A stretch of 64,000 nucleotides of DNA from Occallatibacter riparius (GCF_025264625.1 NZ_CP093313.1:3224001-3288000); one strand, 5' to 3'; counted from the first letter of the stretch, positions 45,842-55,934 are shown. Translations and numbers: made by a program. Notes: a model not told the origin generated them from the sequence alone.

Positions 45842-46525
45842 ATTCATTCCAACAGCCTGCAGGCGAACCGGTTGCCCGTTTTACGCTCAGGTGGACTGAA
45901 TTTGTGAACACTGGCCGACATATGAGTACCGATCGGGAATCGAAGACGATTGCGTTTCCTGATTTACTGATCAGACATCCACTTTGTATCCCAAAGCCAG
46001 TTCGTCGCCACATTGGCCCCGGGTTCCCCAATTGCCTTTCGGGGTTTCAAGTATGAAAGCATCGGCAGGTAGGTTGCGGATGTCGTACGCACACGCCCGG
46101 AAATAAAGGCATTCGCCTCATCAGTATTTGCATGGACTTCGCGAGATCTTATTTCCCTATTTGCCACCGCATGCAATCCTCTGAACACGATCCGTGCGGC
46201 GTGATGAACGGCACGGTTCACGGTTCTTCTCGATACACTGCCGATCCTTGTTTGCTGGGAGTGCCGGAATCTCCAATCGTAGCGGCCAGTTCCTCGTCGG
46301 GAGACCATTCAGCAATCCTCCTGGTGTTCGCCTTGCTTGGACAGCACCGCCATTCGCGAGAGAACCCTGGACGCCACTTCGCCGGCCATCAGGGATAGCA
46401 CCAACCTCTGGAAGATTGGATCGAAGAGAGAATCATCGCTCCAACGACGACCGCAGGTGCCGTCAGAAGCATGGGACGGAAGCGAACCGCGCCCGCATCG
46501 ACGTCGGCATTCTTCAGGGACATGC
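45842..46525. other. decayed stretch without a recognisable gene
   Basis: About 680 bases. Frames on both strands are short and Arg/Ser-rich, without motifs. The DUF900-type hydrolase that follows has lost its N-terminus, so part of this interval may be the scar of the deletion next to the dead integrase. Confidence 0.4.
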
Positions 46526-47011
46526 ATGTTGCAGGAGGTGATCATGGTTGCCGCGGACGTGGACAACGACCTGTTCCGGAGTGGTGAACAGGTGAGCCAC
46601 GGAGATGGCGAAGGCCTGTCAAACATGGCCTACCGGATCACGGCGTTATATACCGGCCGGGACGACGTGCTGGGCGGCTCGGCTGGCCTGAAGCACTTTG
46701 GCAAGCGGCGCCTGGGACGGTCAGGGCTGGACCGAACCTATCCGGTCCCCGACAACGTTTGGGACATCGACTGCACGGCCATCATTCCGAAGGTGAACGG
46801 CATTGCGACGCACGGCATTTACTTCGAACCGGGTCCGCAGAACAAGGTGTATGACCTGATGAGGGAGATTCTGCAGGGCAAGGACCGCTCCATTTTGATT
46901 CACGAGGGCTTTGTGCCGGATGGCCCTGCGCGCACGCAGCCGACCGTTGCGCCCGATGCCTTGCCGGTTACGGCTAAACCCACTCCGCCGCCGAATACGG
47001 CAACGATTTAG
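46526..47011 (+). pseudogene. N-truncated alpha/beta hydrolase (DUF900-like)
   Basis: 161 codons from ATG 46526 (GGGA upstream by chance) correspond to only the C-terminal half of a DUF900-type alpha/beta hydrolase: [51 protein letters not shown] and a final His in GIATHGIYFEPGP. The nucleophile elbow (GxSxG) that must precede it is missing, and the sequence upstream in the frame is unlike the family. The C-terminus has a proline/threonine-rich tail (TAKPTPPPNTAT). It lies next to the dead recombinase, which suggests loss by deletion. Expression as a fragment cannot be excluded. Confidence 0.6.
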
Positions 47012-47042
47012 AAACAGGCTTGGGGCAGCGTTCCGAAGTAAG

Positions 47043-47528
47043 CTACGACGCGCGTTCTGCGGCGTAGACTTCCCACGGCTTGAGTTCGTGTTCGAAGCGG
47101 CCCATGTCCACGCGGGCGTCGATGCGGCGGGAGAGGAACTCGACGCCTTCGAGTTTTAGGCGAGCGCGCTGTTCGTGCGCGGCGGCTCCGCGGAGCTTGA
47201 TTTCGCCGCCTGCGCCGAGGACACGATGCCAGGGCAGCGAATCGGGCGGGTCGGTGCGCAACAGGCGGGCCACGGCGCGATGATAGCGCGGGTATCCGGC
47301 TGCTGCGGCGACTGCACCATAGGTGCTGACCTTGCCTGCGGGGATGGAGAGGACCATCCGGCGGAACGCAAGGTCGCGCTGCTCGTTGGGGCGAAGGGCG
47401 TCGCGGAGGAGCTGGCGCTTGCTGCGCTCGAAGAAGAGCTGGTCCATGACTGGCGCGCTGGAAGGCGAAGCATTGGGTGAGCGTTTCTTCGGCGCGCTAG
47501 CGGCAGATTTGGATGCGGCGCGCTTCAC
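47043..47528 (-). CDS. alkyltransferase-like (ATL) DNA-damage protein, MGMT family
   Basis: 161 residues from GTG 47528, whose GTGA overlaps the stop of the ATP-grasp gene; an internal ATG (MDQLFFERSK) could start a shorter 134-residue form. Residues about 50-125 are the MGMT DNA-binding/active-site domain: RRMVLSIPAGKVSTYGAVAA with the base-flipping Tyr70, and RAVARLLRT with the intercalating Arg. The active-site motif is PWHRV (99-103) instead of PCHRV, the defining Cys-to-Trp change of ATL proteins, which bind O6-alkylguanine without repairing it and hand the lesion to nucleotide-excision repair. The first 27 residues form a basic Ala/Lys/Ser-rich extension. Confidence 0.88.
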   Translation of the reverse strand: MKRAASKSAASAPKKRSPNASPSSAPVMDQLFFERSKRQLLRDALRPNEQRDLAFRRMVLSIPAGKVSTYGAVAAAAGYPRYHRAVARLLRTDPPDSLPWHRVLGAGGEIKLRGAAAHEQRARLKLEGVEFLSRRIDARVDMGRFEHELKPWEVYAAERAS

Positions 47529-48574
47529 ACTTCCACGGCAGCTTCTGCAGCGGGAATAACAATCTCTGCGTTTTTCTTCGCTTTCGCTGTGTTGGGTTTC
47601 TTCGCGGCGGACTTCTTCGTCGGTGCCTTCTTCTTTGGCTCCGGCTGCATCTTCAGGAACGAGGACCAAATGAGATCGAGGTGCTGCGGGGCCTGTTTGG
47701 CTTTGGCGATGGCCAGGTCGGCGACTTCGCGGATGATCCATTCGAAGTTGGCCTGGCCGACGGAATGGAGATCGGCGTCGGGCGCGGGGTTCATGAAGTC
47801 GATGGCGTAGGGGATTCCGTTTTCGACGGCGAACTCGACGGTATTGAGGTCGTAGCCGAGGGCCTGGCAGAGCTTGAGGGCATCCTGCTCGACGCGCTTA
47901 AGGAGCTTCTTGTCATACGCGGGCGGGCTCTTGACGTAGCGCTCGTGGTGAGGCTGCCGCGGGTCATACGGCATGATGTGGACCTTCTTCTGGCCGACGA
48001 CGTAGCAGCGGAAGTACTCCTGAAAATCGACGGCCTTCTGGTACATCATGCAGAGATCGCGCGACTGATCGAAGGCGTGGAAGAACTCGTCGCGATTGTG
48101 GATGTGGTGCACATCGCGCCAGCCGCCGCCATCGACGGGCTTCATGAATCCATGCTCGCCTACGTAGGCAAAGACGGAGTCCCAATCGAGCGGGTACTCG
48201 AGGTTGCGCATGGAGCGGTCGGTCGTGCCTTCGGGGTGCTTCTTGTGCGGCAGGATGACCGTGGGTGGAACGGCGACTCCGAGCTTCTGCGCGAGCGAGT
48301 AGTTGAAGAACTTGTCGTCTGCCGACCACCAGAACGGGTTGTTGATGATGAGGGTGCCGTTAAGTGCTGCGTGCTTCAAGTAGGCGCGGTAGAAGGGGAT
48401 GTCGTGGGAGATGCGGTCGACAATGACGGCGTAGGGAGCGGGCTTGTCCATGTGCGCTGCGCCGGTCTGGACGAATTCGGCCTGAATGCCGTCGAGGTTG
48501 CGCGCGTTGATGTGCTCCACGAGTGCGCCGGGAAAGCTGTTTTCCATGCCGAACAGAACGCCGATCTTCTTCAT
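47525..48574 (-). CDS. ATP-grasp-like protein with lysine/alanine-rich tail
   Basis: 349 residues from ATG 48574 (GGAGGA upstream as read on the minus strand); the frame runs 53 codons further back but without protein-like character. The N-terminus is a Rossmann-like domain (MKKIGVLFGMENSFPGALVE), and the body follows the ATP-grasp plan: a linker LAQKLGVAVPPTVILPHKKH, a nucleotide-binding lysine/loop region GFMKPVDGGGWRDVHHIHN and an acidic metal-binding end YDLNTVEFAVENGIPYAIDF followed by NPAPDAD. The last 45 residues are Lys/Ala/Pro-rich, resembling histone-like tails. ATP-grasp enzymes ligate carboxylates to amines, but the substrate is unknown. Translationally coupled to the ATL repair gene. 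Confidence 0.75.
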   Translation of the reverse strand: MKKIGVLFGMENSFPGALVEHINARNLDGIQAEFVQTGAAHMDKPAPYAVIVDRISHDIPFYRAYLKHAALNGTLIINNPFWWSADDKFFNYSLAQKLGVAVPPTVILPHKKHPEGTTDRSMRNLEYPLDWDSVFAYVGEHGFMKPVDGGGWRDVHHIHNRDEFFHAFDQSRDLCMMYQKAVDFQEYFRCYVVGQKKVHIMPYDPRQPHHERYVKSPPAYDKKLLKRVEQDALKLCQALGYDLNTVEFAVENGIPYAIDFMNPAPDADLHSVGQANFEWIIREVADLAIAKAKQAPQHLDLIWSSFLKMQPEPKKKAPTKKSAAKKPNTAKAKKNAEIVIPAAEAAVEV

Positions 48575-48715
48575 GCAGTCCTCCGCGGAGTGACCGGCGG
48601 TGTGCGAGCCCCAGGAGGCGCCGATCACGAACAGTGTAAGGCAACAGGGCACGCGGTTTGTATGATTCGCCTCAGCGCCAGGGACAAGGCTCTCTCGGCC
48701 GAGAGTTGTATGGTT

Positions 48716-48805
48716 TCCCATCCCCGGCCTCAATGGCCGGGATGGGAGAACAACAGCAAGAACAACCGCAGATCCCTCGGCTCCGCTCGGGATGACAGAG
48801 TGTTG
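48716..48805. repeat. palindromic intergenic repeat
   Basis: CCCGGCC (48723-48729) pairs with GGCCGGG (48735-48741); outer arms TCCCAT/ATGGGA extend the hairpin with one bulge. It is followed by GATCCCTCGGCTCCGCTCGG-GATGACA (48771-48797), which is the same repeat that occurs inside trmD at 62708-62734. The pair looks like a REP-type mobile repeat family. Confidence 0.6.
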
Positions 48806-48811
48806 GAGGCA

Positions 48812-51217
48812 CTATTTCGTTGTGCCTTCGTTCCAGTCGTAGCTGAGGGCGGAGATGACCTTGTCGAGCTTGTCGGTTGCGGCAGCTCGCTGGATTTCGA
48901 GGCTGGCGATCAGCTTGCGCGTGGCCTGGAGCTGGTCTTCGGCGTGGTTCAGCTCGTCGACAAAGCGCTTTGCGACGTCATTGCCTTTGAGAGCGGTGAC
49001 GTTTTCGCGGTAGCGGGCTTCGTCGGCCGCTGCGGTCTCCTCAGCCTTTTTGGCGTCGGCGATCTTTTCGTTGATCTCGGCGAGTGCGTCCTGCGCGTCG
49101 AGCACTGGCTGCAACTGTTCTTTCGCATCCGGAACCTGCTTGATGAGCTCCAGCACAAAATCGCGCTGCTCGGGCTGCTGATGCAAATTGGCGATGGTGT
49201 ACTGGGGGCCGCGTTCGTGCACCTCGAGCTTGGCCGAACTGTGCGCTGGAACGACGAGGCGGAGGCGGTAGAGCGTGGGCGTAGTCTCCGCCGCCTTTAG
49301 GTTGCCATCGAGCTTCCAGCCATCCGCGCCCGCGTGGCGCGGATGCTCAATGAGCACCACGCGTTCTTCATCGCCGTCGTTGTTGGCGGTGTAGGTAGCG
49401 CCCTGAACCTCTATCCATGTCTCAACAATCGAACCTTTTCGGATGGAGAGGTGATGGATAACACGGTAGTTGGCGCGGTCGGAGATGCCGACTCTCACGG
49501 CCTGGTCATTGGCGTAGGAGAGCAGGCGCTTCTCACCCGGATGGATGGGATCGAGCAGGCCCTGGCCGGCGAATTCGCCGCTCTCGAAGATGGAGAAGCT
49601 GCCGGCATCGAGCGTCAGCTTCGATTTGTTTTCGAGCCAGACGGCGCGCAGAGGAGAGCGCTGCCTGGGATTCCAGAGGGTGACGTGTTCAGCGGGCAGA
49701 TCTTGCTGAAGGATCGGCACCATCGCCGACTCGTTTTTGTGGATGGTGACGGGCTGCGTGAGGGAGTACTGAAAGAAATCGTCGAAGGCGTTGGTGGCAA
49801 CGTCGCCCTCGTTCATCGCATCTGAAGCGCGATAAACGCCGCCGACGTAACCGGTGCCCGTGCCGATGCCGCCCAAGGAGGCCATGTTTCGACCGTTCAT
49901 GGCGAGGCCGCCGATGGCGGAAGCAGGAGCAGCCATGGGCATGGGCGGCGGAGCTTCGGCTTCAACGGTGACAGTCTGGGTTTCCGATCCGACCTGGAGA
50001 GTCGCGTTGACGTTGGCCGCCATCGCGTTGCCGACGCGGACCTTGTTTTGCAGGTACTGCTGGAATCCGGGCGCCATGACATTGACGTTGTAGGTGCCGG
50101 GCGGAAGAGACGAAACGCTGAAGCTGCCGTCGGCCGAGGTGCGCGCCTTGGCGACGGTGTTGCCGCCAAGGGCAGTGATGGTGACGGCGGCATTGGCAAT
50201 GACCGCGCCGGACTGATCCGTGACGGTGCCGGAGATGCCTGCCTGGCCAAAGCCGATGGCGGCTTCGTGGGTCTGCGGACTTGTTTCAACACCGGTGGCG
50301 ATGGCAACCTGCTGACGGCGCATGTAGAGCGGCTGCGAGAGCGGCTGGATGAAGCTTTGAGGCGATCCGGCGACGAGAGAGAGCTGCACGTTGTCCCAGT
50401 CGGCGCCGACTGTGTTGTCGACCACGGCCCAACCCTGGACGATCGCATCTGTGTTGGCGCCGGTGTGCGGGAAGACAATGCGGTAGGTGGATTTCCAGAC
50501 CGGCACTTCGCTGATGTAGCTGACGCGGAGCTGGCGCTGTCCCTGGCCGAGGGCGTTGAGTGTGAGATGACGCAGGCCGGTGGAGCGAGCCGTCGATAGC
50601 AGTTCGAGATAGCGGTCGAGCTGGCCCTGAAGATTCGCATCGAGCGGGCGCACGCTAAGCGTGGGCGTGAGCTCGATGACGCGCACGGCTCCAGATGCGG
50701 CGACGACGGTGAGGAAGAACTTTTCAACCGTTGTGTCGTCGTCGCCTTTCTTTTCGGTGCGCGACTCGATGGACATGAGGCGGCCGATGATAGGGCCGCC
50801 GGATGCTCCGGTGACTTCGACGCGCTGGCCACGCAGGGCTTGAAAGAGCTCGGTGGATGTGGGGTCGTCGGTCATGCCGAGGGCGAGCGTCTTGAGCTGC
50901 TCGGCCAGCGGGGTGGTGGAATTGTAATTCACGCCGGCGATGCGGCCGCCACCCTCATCGAGCACAGTGAGCGATTGCAAGACATCGTTAAGTTGCGGCG
51001 AGGTGAAGTCGATGAAGACGCGCTGATTGCCAGTGACGGAGCCGGAGTGTTCGAAATAGCCGACGCCGTTTTTGTAGAGAACGACTTTGCGAACTGGCAG
51101 ATCTTTGACCACCTGCGGTGGGGCCAACTCTCTGGGTGACGTGCGGACGAAGGCGGGCGATTCGGCGGAGGCTGCGATGGAGGCGCAAAGGCACACGACG
51201 GCGAGCAAGCGGTACAC
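48812..51217 (-). CDS. DUF4139 protein with inserted carboxypeptidase-regulatory domain
   Basis: 801 residues from GTG 51217 with GGGAGGGAC just upstream. Signal peptide MYRLLAVVCLCASIAASAES. The N-terminal part (KVVLYKNGVGYFEHSGSVTG, GQRQLRVSYISEVPVWKSTY) and the C-terminal part (NPRQRSPLRAVWLENKSKLT, GEKRLLSYANDQAVRVGISD) are the two halves of a DUF4139-type protein. Between them, residues about 325-417 are a CnaB-like regulatory domain (GISGTVTDQSGAVIANAAVT to VTVEAEA) of the kind seen on TonB receptors, followed by a Met/Pro/Gly-rich loop. The last 150 residues are coiled-coil. Exported, probably cell-envelope associated; function unknown. Downstream gene is the ATP-grasp protein. Confidence 0.8.
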   Translation of the reverse strand: MYRLLAVVCLCASIAASAESPAFVRTSPRELAPPQVVKDLPVRKVVLYKNGVGYFEHSGSVTGNQRVFIDFTSPQLNDVLQSLTVLDEGGGRIAGVNYNSTTPLAEQLKTLALGMTDDPTSTELFQALRGQRVEVTGASGGPIIGRLMSIESRTEKKGDDDTTVEKFFLTVVAASGAVRVIELTPTLSVRPLDANLQGQLDRYLELLSTARSTGLRHLTLNALGQGQRQLRVSYISEVPVWKSTYRIVFPHTGANTDAIVQGWAVVDNTVGADWDNVQLSLVAGSPQSFIQPLSQPLYMRRQQVAIATGVETSPQTHEAAIGFGQAGISGTVTDQSGAVIANAAVTITALGGNTVAKARTSADGSFSVSSLPPGTYNVNVMAPGFQQYLQNKVRVGNAMAANVNATLQVGSETQTVTVEAEAPPPMPMAAPASAIGGLAMNGRNMASLGGIGTGTGYVGGVYRASDAMNEGDVATNAFDDFFQYSLTQPVTIHKNESAMVPILQQDLPAEHVTLWNPRQRSPLRAVWLENKSKLTLDAGSFSIFESGEFAGQGLLDPIHPGEKRLLSYANDQAVRVGISDRANYRVIHHLSIRKGSIVETWIEVQGATYTANNDGDEERVVLIEHPRHAGADGWKLDGNLKAAETTPTLYRLRLVVPAHSSAKLEVHERGPQYTIANLHQQPEQRDFVLELIKQVPDAKEQLQPVLDAQDALAEINEKIADAKKAEETAAADEARYRENVTALKGNDVAKRFVDELNHAEDQLQATRKLIASLEIQRAAATDKLDKVISALSYDWNEGTTK

Positions 51218-51334
51218 GAGGTCCCTCCCGAGTGGAGCTTCTGTCGCTGGACCCTGTGAACTGCGATGTTCCTCAGGGACGCAACATGCGGAGATCGCGT
51301 CCCATTGGAGAACTTGCAGAGAATTTCTTCAGGC

Positions 51335-51817
51335 CTACTGGCCGGCGATGCGCTGGAGCTGGCCGAGGTGGTTGAGATCGTGGCCGGCCATGGTTTCCAC
51401 GATTGTCTGGAAGGTCATGGTTCCGCGCTCGGGATGGGTGACGGTGCGGTTGGCCGCGGCGGGCAGCGCGCTTTCAAGCATGATGAGGTTCCACTTGCGG
51501 AAGGCGGAGAAGGCGGCGCAGGCCTCGGCGGGTTCGATGCCTTTGTAGGTCGCTGCCCATTTGTCCTGGTCGAACGGCTGGATAGTGGGCGAGTCTTCCG
51601 CGAGCGTCTGGCGCAGGCGGAAGCCGAAGACGAGCTCACAGTCGGCAAGGTGCGCAACAACCTCTCCGGGGCTCCACTTGCCGGGCGCGGGAGCTTCGTA
51701 GGATTTGCCGGGGCCGATGCTCTCAAGCAGCGACCGGATGAGGCGCGGAGTTTCGCTGAGGATATCGAGGACGGGGCGGCCGTCGAGGAAGGTGGCGTAG
51801 GGATTGAGTGCGGGCAT
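51335..51817 (-). CDS. DinB-family protein
   Basis: 160 residues from ATG 51817 (MPALNPYATFLDGRPVLDIL); the longer frame to 51886 runs through a repeat array and is rejected. DinB four-helix bundle with the metal-binding histidines in EVVAHLADCELVFGFRL (first His) and ETMAGHDLNHLGQLQRIAGQ (second and third His). DinB/YfiT-like proteins act as metal-dependent transferases, often thiol-dependent (bacillithiol or mycothiol), but the substrate of this one is unknown. Cytosolic. It lies between the DUF4139 gene and an esterase, all on the minus strand with gaps of about 120 bases. Confidence 0.8.
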   Translation of the reverse strand: MPALNPYATFLDGRPVLDILSETPRLIRSLLESIGPGKSYEAPAPGKWSPGEVVAHLADCELVFGFRLRQTLAEDSPTIQPFDQDKWAATYKGIEPAEACAAFSAFRKWNLIMLESALPAAANRTVTHPERGTMTFQTIVETMAGHDLNHLGQLQRIAGQ

Positions 51818-51828
51818 GAGTGAGTCCT

Positions 51829-51940
51829 CAGTTGTCAGTTTTCCGTTATCAGTTGCCGACAGACCAGTTCTCAGTTCACAGTTCAAGCCGGCGGCCCGGT
51901 CTTCTGTCCCCTGTTTCCTGGTCCCTTGTTCCCTGTTTCA
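51829..51940. repeat. two degenerate tandem repeats (TCAGTT and CCCTGTT words)
   Basis: Bases 51829-51890 repeat the word CAGTT (CAGTTGT, CAGTTTT, CAGTTGC, CAGTTCT, CAGTTCA, CAGTTCAA). Bases 51898-51940 repeat a CCCTGTTTCC/CCCTTGTTCC unit. They fill the gap between the DinB and esterase genes. Such arrays are familiar in Acidobacteriota intergenic DNA, but their function is unknown. Confidence 0.6.
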
Positions 51941-52648
51941 AAGATAATGCTGAACCATCTGCGCCCACGTTGGCCAGTCGTGCGAGTTCCACGTGTCCCA
52001 TGTGTAGAGCTTGTGGGGGATGCCTTTGTCGTTCATGATGCGGTCCATGTTCTGGTTCTGGACGAGGCATTGGTCGTCCCAGCCGGTAGCCAGCACCCAG
52101 GTGTTCTGGCGGTAGCGATCGAGGAACCACGGGTCGCTCATGTTGGGCAGGTACTGCGTGGGCTGATTGAAGTAGACGTCCTGGTCGTGATAACCGCCGA
52201 GGAAGCTGGCGATGTCGAACGCACCGGACATGGAGAGCATGCCCGTGAAGATATCGGGGTGGCGCAGCGCGGCATTGAGCGCGTGGAATCCGCCGAAGCT
52301 GCAGCCCAGCGCGACTAGGTGCTGGTTCCAGTTCTTCTGCCGGATGAGCGGAACGACTTCGTGGATGAGGTAATCGTCGAACTGCACGTGGCGTGCGATG
52401 CGCCAGCGCGGCTGCACGTTGCGGTTGTACCAGCTCTCCATGTCGACTGAGTCGACGCAATAAAACTGCAGGTCGCCTGAATCGATGCGGCCGGCAATGG
52501 CGCTGATCATATTTCGATCTTCGAATTCAAAGAAGCGTCCGCCGCTGGTGGGGAAGACGACGACGGGCAGGCCGGCGTGGCCAAAGACGAGCAGTTCCAT
52601 GTCGCGCCCAAGGCGCGGGGAAAGCCACTTGTGATACTCGCGATTCAT
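51938..52648 (-). CDS. alpha/beta-hydrolase esterase
   Basis: 236 residues from ATG 52648 with GGAGA upstream; the frame extends further but that segment is not protein-like. Starts MNREYHKWLSPRLGRDMELL, the beginning of a PF00756-like esterase. The nucleophile elbow is GCSFGG (Ser in LVALGCSFGGFHALNAALRH), and the catalytic Asp and His are probably in TGWDDQC and WNSHDWP near the C-terminus. No signal peptide, so cytosolic. Related enzymes hydrolyse acyl esters of sugars, feruloyl esters or S-formylglutathione; substrate cannot be assigned. Divergent from the esterase at 52.8 kb. Confidence 0.8.
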   Translation of the reverse strand: MNREYHKWLSPRLGRDMELLVFGHAGLPVVVFPTSGGRFFEFEDRNMISAIAGRIDSGDLQFYCVDSVDMESWYNRNVQPRWRIARHVQFDDYLIHEVVPLIRQKNWNQHLVALGCSFGGFHALNAALRHPDIFTGMLSMSGAFDIASFLGGYHDQDVYFNQPTQYLPNMSDPWFLDRYRQNTWVLATGWDDQCLVQNQNMDRIMNDKGIPHKLYTWDTWNSHDWPTWAQMVQHYL

Positions 52649-52831
52649 TGCGTTCTCCGCTGGTATCGTACTGCGACGTTGGTCGCCGTGCGGCGAGGCC
52701 AGATGGAATCCAAAGATGTGCGGGGAGTTGCGGCCGAAGGATCGCACATTGCTGATACTGTAGCAGCCGCCGGGTTGCGGTGTGAGCGGATCGATAAAGG
52801 ATACTGGTTAGAGTATTGTTCAATTGGCTGA

Positions 52832-53788
52832 ATGGGCTTCCCGCAGGGACTGAAGCCCTTCGTTCCAGTTGTGCTGATCGGCACGACTGAAGTCATGCCC
52901 TATTACAAAGCCGCGAGCATCGCAGAGGGATCGTTTTATTTGAAGTTGCAGGTTCAAAACGGAGTACCGCAGGGAGCGGCTGCGGGAGACCTGGAGTCGC
53001 CGCTGCATCCGCGGCTGCGGCTGCATCGTGCGTTTCACAGCCGCTTTCTGCCTACCGATCGCGATGTGATTGTGTATCTGCCGCCCGGATATGACGATCA
53101 CTCGGAGCGCACGTATCCCGTGCTCTACATGCACGATGGGCAGAATCTGTTCGATCCGGCGACGTCGTTTGCGGGCCGCACGTGGCAGGTGCGCGAGCAT
53201 GCGGATGCGGCGATCGAAGCGGGCGAAGTGGAGCCCCTGGTGATCGTGGGCATCTACAACACAGGCGACAATCGGCTCGCGGAATACACGCATGAACGCG
53301 ACTGGCAGCGTGGCGGCGGCGATGCGCCGAAGTATGGGCGGCTGCTGACGCAGGAGCTGATGCCGTGGGTGGTGCAGCACTATCGCGTGAAGACGGATCG
53401 GGCTTCGACGGGGTTGACGGGGTCGTCGCTTGGCGGTTTGGTGACACTCTATATCGGGCTTCGCCATGCGCAGCATTTCGGAAAGCTGGCGGTGATGTCG
53501 CCGAGCGTGTGGTGGAATCACAAGAGCATCCTGGGCTACCTGAACGAGCGCGCGCCGGAGATCTGGGAGCGGCCGCGGCTGTGGCTTGACGTGGGCGAGC
53601 AGGAAGGCAAGCGCACGGTGCAGGATGTGGAATTGCTGGCACGGCGGCTCAAGGCGAACCGCTGGATTCCGGGCGAGACGCTGCACGTGGAGAAGATACC
53701 TGACGGGCGGCACGATGAGGATAGCTGGGCCGCGCGCGTAAGGCCGATGCTGCGGTTTTTGTTTCCGGCAGGGAAGCCGGAGGTTTAG
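52832..53788 (+). CDS. putative esterase (enterochelin-esterase-like alpha/beta hydrolase)
   Basis: Frame of 318 residues; the true start is uncertain. The first candidate ATG 52832 lies in a hairpin repeat (GGGCTTC 52834-52840 with GAAGCCC 52852-52858), so a start at ATG 52895 (MPYYKAASIAEG) is equally good. Conserved esterase motifs: VIVYLPPGYDDHSERTYPVL, LYMHDGQNLFDPATSFAGR, the nucleophile elbow GSSLGG in LTGSSLGGLVTLYIGL, and catalytic Asp/His in the C-terminal third (WLDVGEQEG, DGRHDEDSW). No signal peptide is seen. It resembles the Fes/IroE group and feruloyl-esterase-like enzymes; the substrate is unknown. Confidence 0.8.
   Translation: MGFPQGLKPFVPVVLIGTTEVMPYYKAASIAEGSFYLKLQVQNGVPQGAAAGDLESPLHPRLRLHRAFHSRFLPTDRDVIVYLPPGYDDHSERTYPVLYMHDGQNLFDPATSFAGRTWQVREHADAAIEAGEVEPLVIVGIYNTGDNRLAEYTHERDWQRGGGDAPKYGRLLTQELMPWVVQHYRVKTDRASTGLTGSSLGGLVTLYIGLRHAQHFGKLAVMSPSVWWNHKSILGYLNERAPEIWERPRLWLDVGEQEGKRTVQDVELLARRLKANRWIPGETLHVEKIPDGRHDEDSWAARVRPMLRFLFPAGKPEV
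52834..52858. repeat. small hairpin repeat at the esterase start
   Basis: GGGCTTC (52834-52840) and GAAGCCC (52852-52858) form a 7-bp stem with an 11-base loop. The sequence GGGACTGAAGCCCTTCGTTCC is a type of small repeat frequent between genes in this phylum. Confidence 0.5.
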
Positions 53789-53863
53789 CTTCGCCGGAGC
53801 CCGATAAGCATTTGGATTGCCTCCCTTATTCGCCTTCGCTACTCTTGAGCGAGGTGATCCCGC

Positions 53864-54830
<967 letters not shown>

Positions 54831-54838
<8 letters not shown>

Positions 54839-55862
54839 GCTTGCGGAGAGCAGCCTGTTTCAGTTGACGGCGACGCGGTTCCGGCTTTTTCTGCGGGAGC
54901 CGGAGGCTTTGTTCTGGGTGTTCGCGTTTCCGATTCTGCTGGCGGTGGGCCTCGGCATCGCGTTCCGCAATCGGCCGGCAGATGTGCTGCCCGTGGCTGC
55001 GACCACCCCGCAGTTGACGCAGGCGCTGGTTGCGGACAAGGGCCTGAAGGCGACCACGATGGACGAGGCCGCGGGTACGCATGCGCTGGCGACCGGCAAT
55101 ATCACCCTGCTGGCGATTCAGACCGTGCAGGGCGTGGAGTACAAGTACGACGATACGAATCCTGATGCGCGCAATGCGCGGCTGCTGGTGGATCGCGCGA
55201 TTCAGACAGCAGCCGGGCGTCACGATCCCCTAGCGGCGACGAATGAGCTGATTCACGAGACGGGCGCGCGCTATATCGACTTCGTCATTCCGGGATTGCT
55301 GGGCATGAACCTGATGGGCTCGGCGATCTGGGGACTGGTGTTCTCCGTGGTGGAGGGACGGCAGAAGCGCTTGCTGAAGCGCATGGTGGCGTCACCCATG
55401 CCGCGGTGGCAATACCTGGCGTCGTTTCTGCTTTCGCGGCTGCTGATGCTGGTCATCGAGGTGGCGGTATTTCTCGGCTTCGCCAAGGTCGCGTTCGGCG
55501 TGCCGTTCCGCGGCTCGCTGCTGGAGTTGGGATTTCTCTGCCTGCTGACGTCACTCGCATTCTCGGCGTTGGGGCTGCTGATTGCCTCTCGCGCCAAAAC
55601 GATTGAAGCGGCCTCAGGTCTGATGAACCTGGCGATGCTGCCCATGTGGATTCTGTCGGGAGTGTTCTTCTCGGCCACGCGCTTCCCGGCGATCATTCAG
55701 CCGTTTGTGCGGGCGCTGCCGCTGACTGCGGCCATCGACGCGTTGCGCGGCAACATGTTGCAAGGCATGAGCCTGCCGCAGATGATGGCGCCCACGTCGA
55801 TTCTGCTGGCTTGGCTGGTGGTGCCGTTCTTTGTGGCGCTGAAGATCTTCCGCTGGCGTTAG
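54831..55862 (+). CDS. ABC-2 type transporter permease
   Basis: 343 residues from ATG 54831, inside the last codons of the ATPase gene, hence translational coupling. One N-terminal helix (FWVFAFPILLAVGLGIAFRN) is followed by a large extracytoplasmic loop (about residues 45-150), then five helices including FVIPGLLGMNLMGSAIWGLV and MLPMWILSGVFFSATRFPAI, the conserved ABC-2 'SG' region. This matches DrrB/YadH-like exporters of one-permease, one-ATPase type. Confidence 0.9.
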
Positions 55863-55934
55863 GAGCCCCCGCGAAGCCAGCCTTCTAGTATCATCCATGC
55901 AATTACGCCCTTATGCTCCAAAGGAGATTCAGCC

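Noticed and set aside
47513..49300. A 595-codon plus-strand open frame across the ATP-grasp and DUF4139 genes
   Set aside because: It is the mirror of two well-supported minus-strand genes. Its product is Val/Gly/Glu-rich shadow with no motif, and GC-rich DNA gives long antisense frames.
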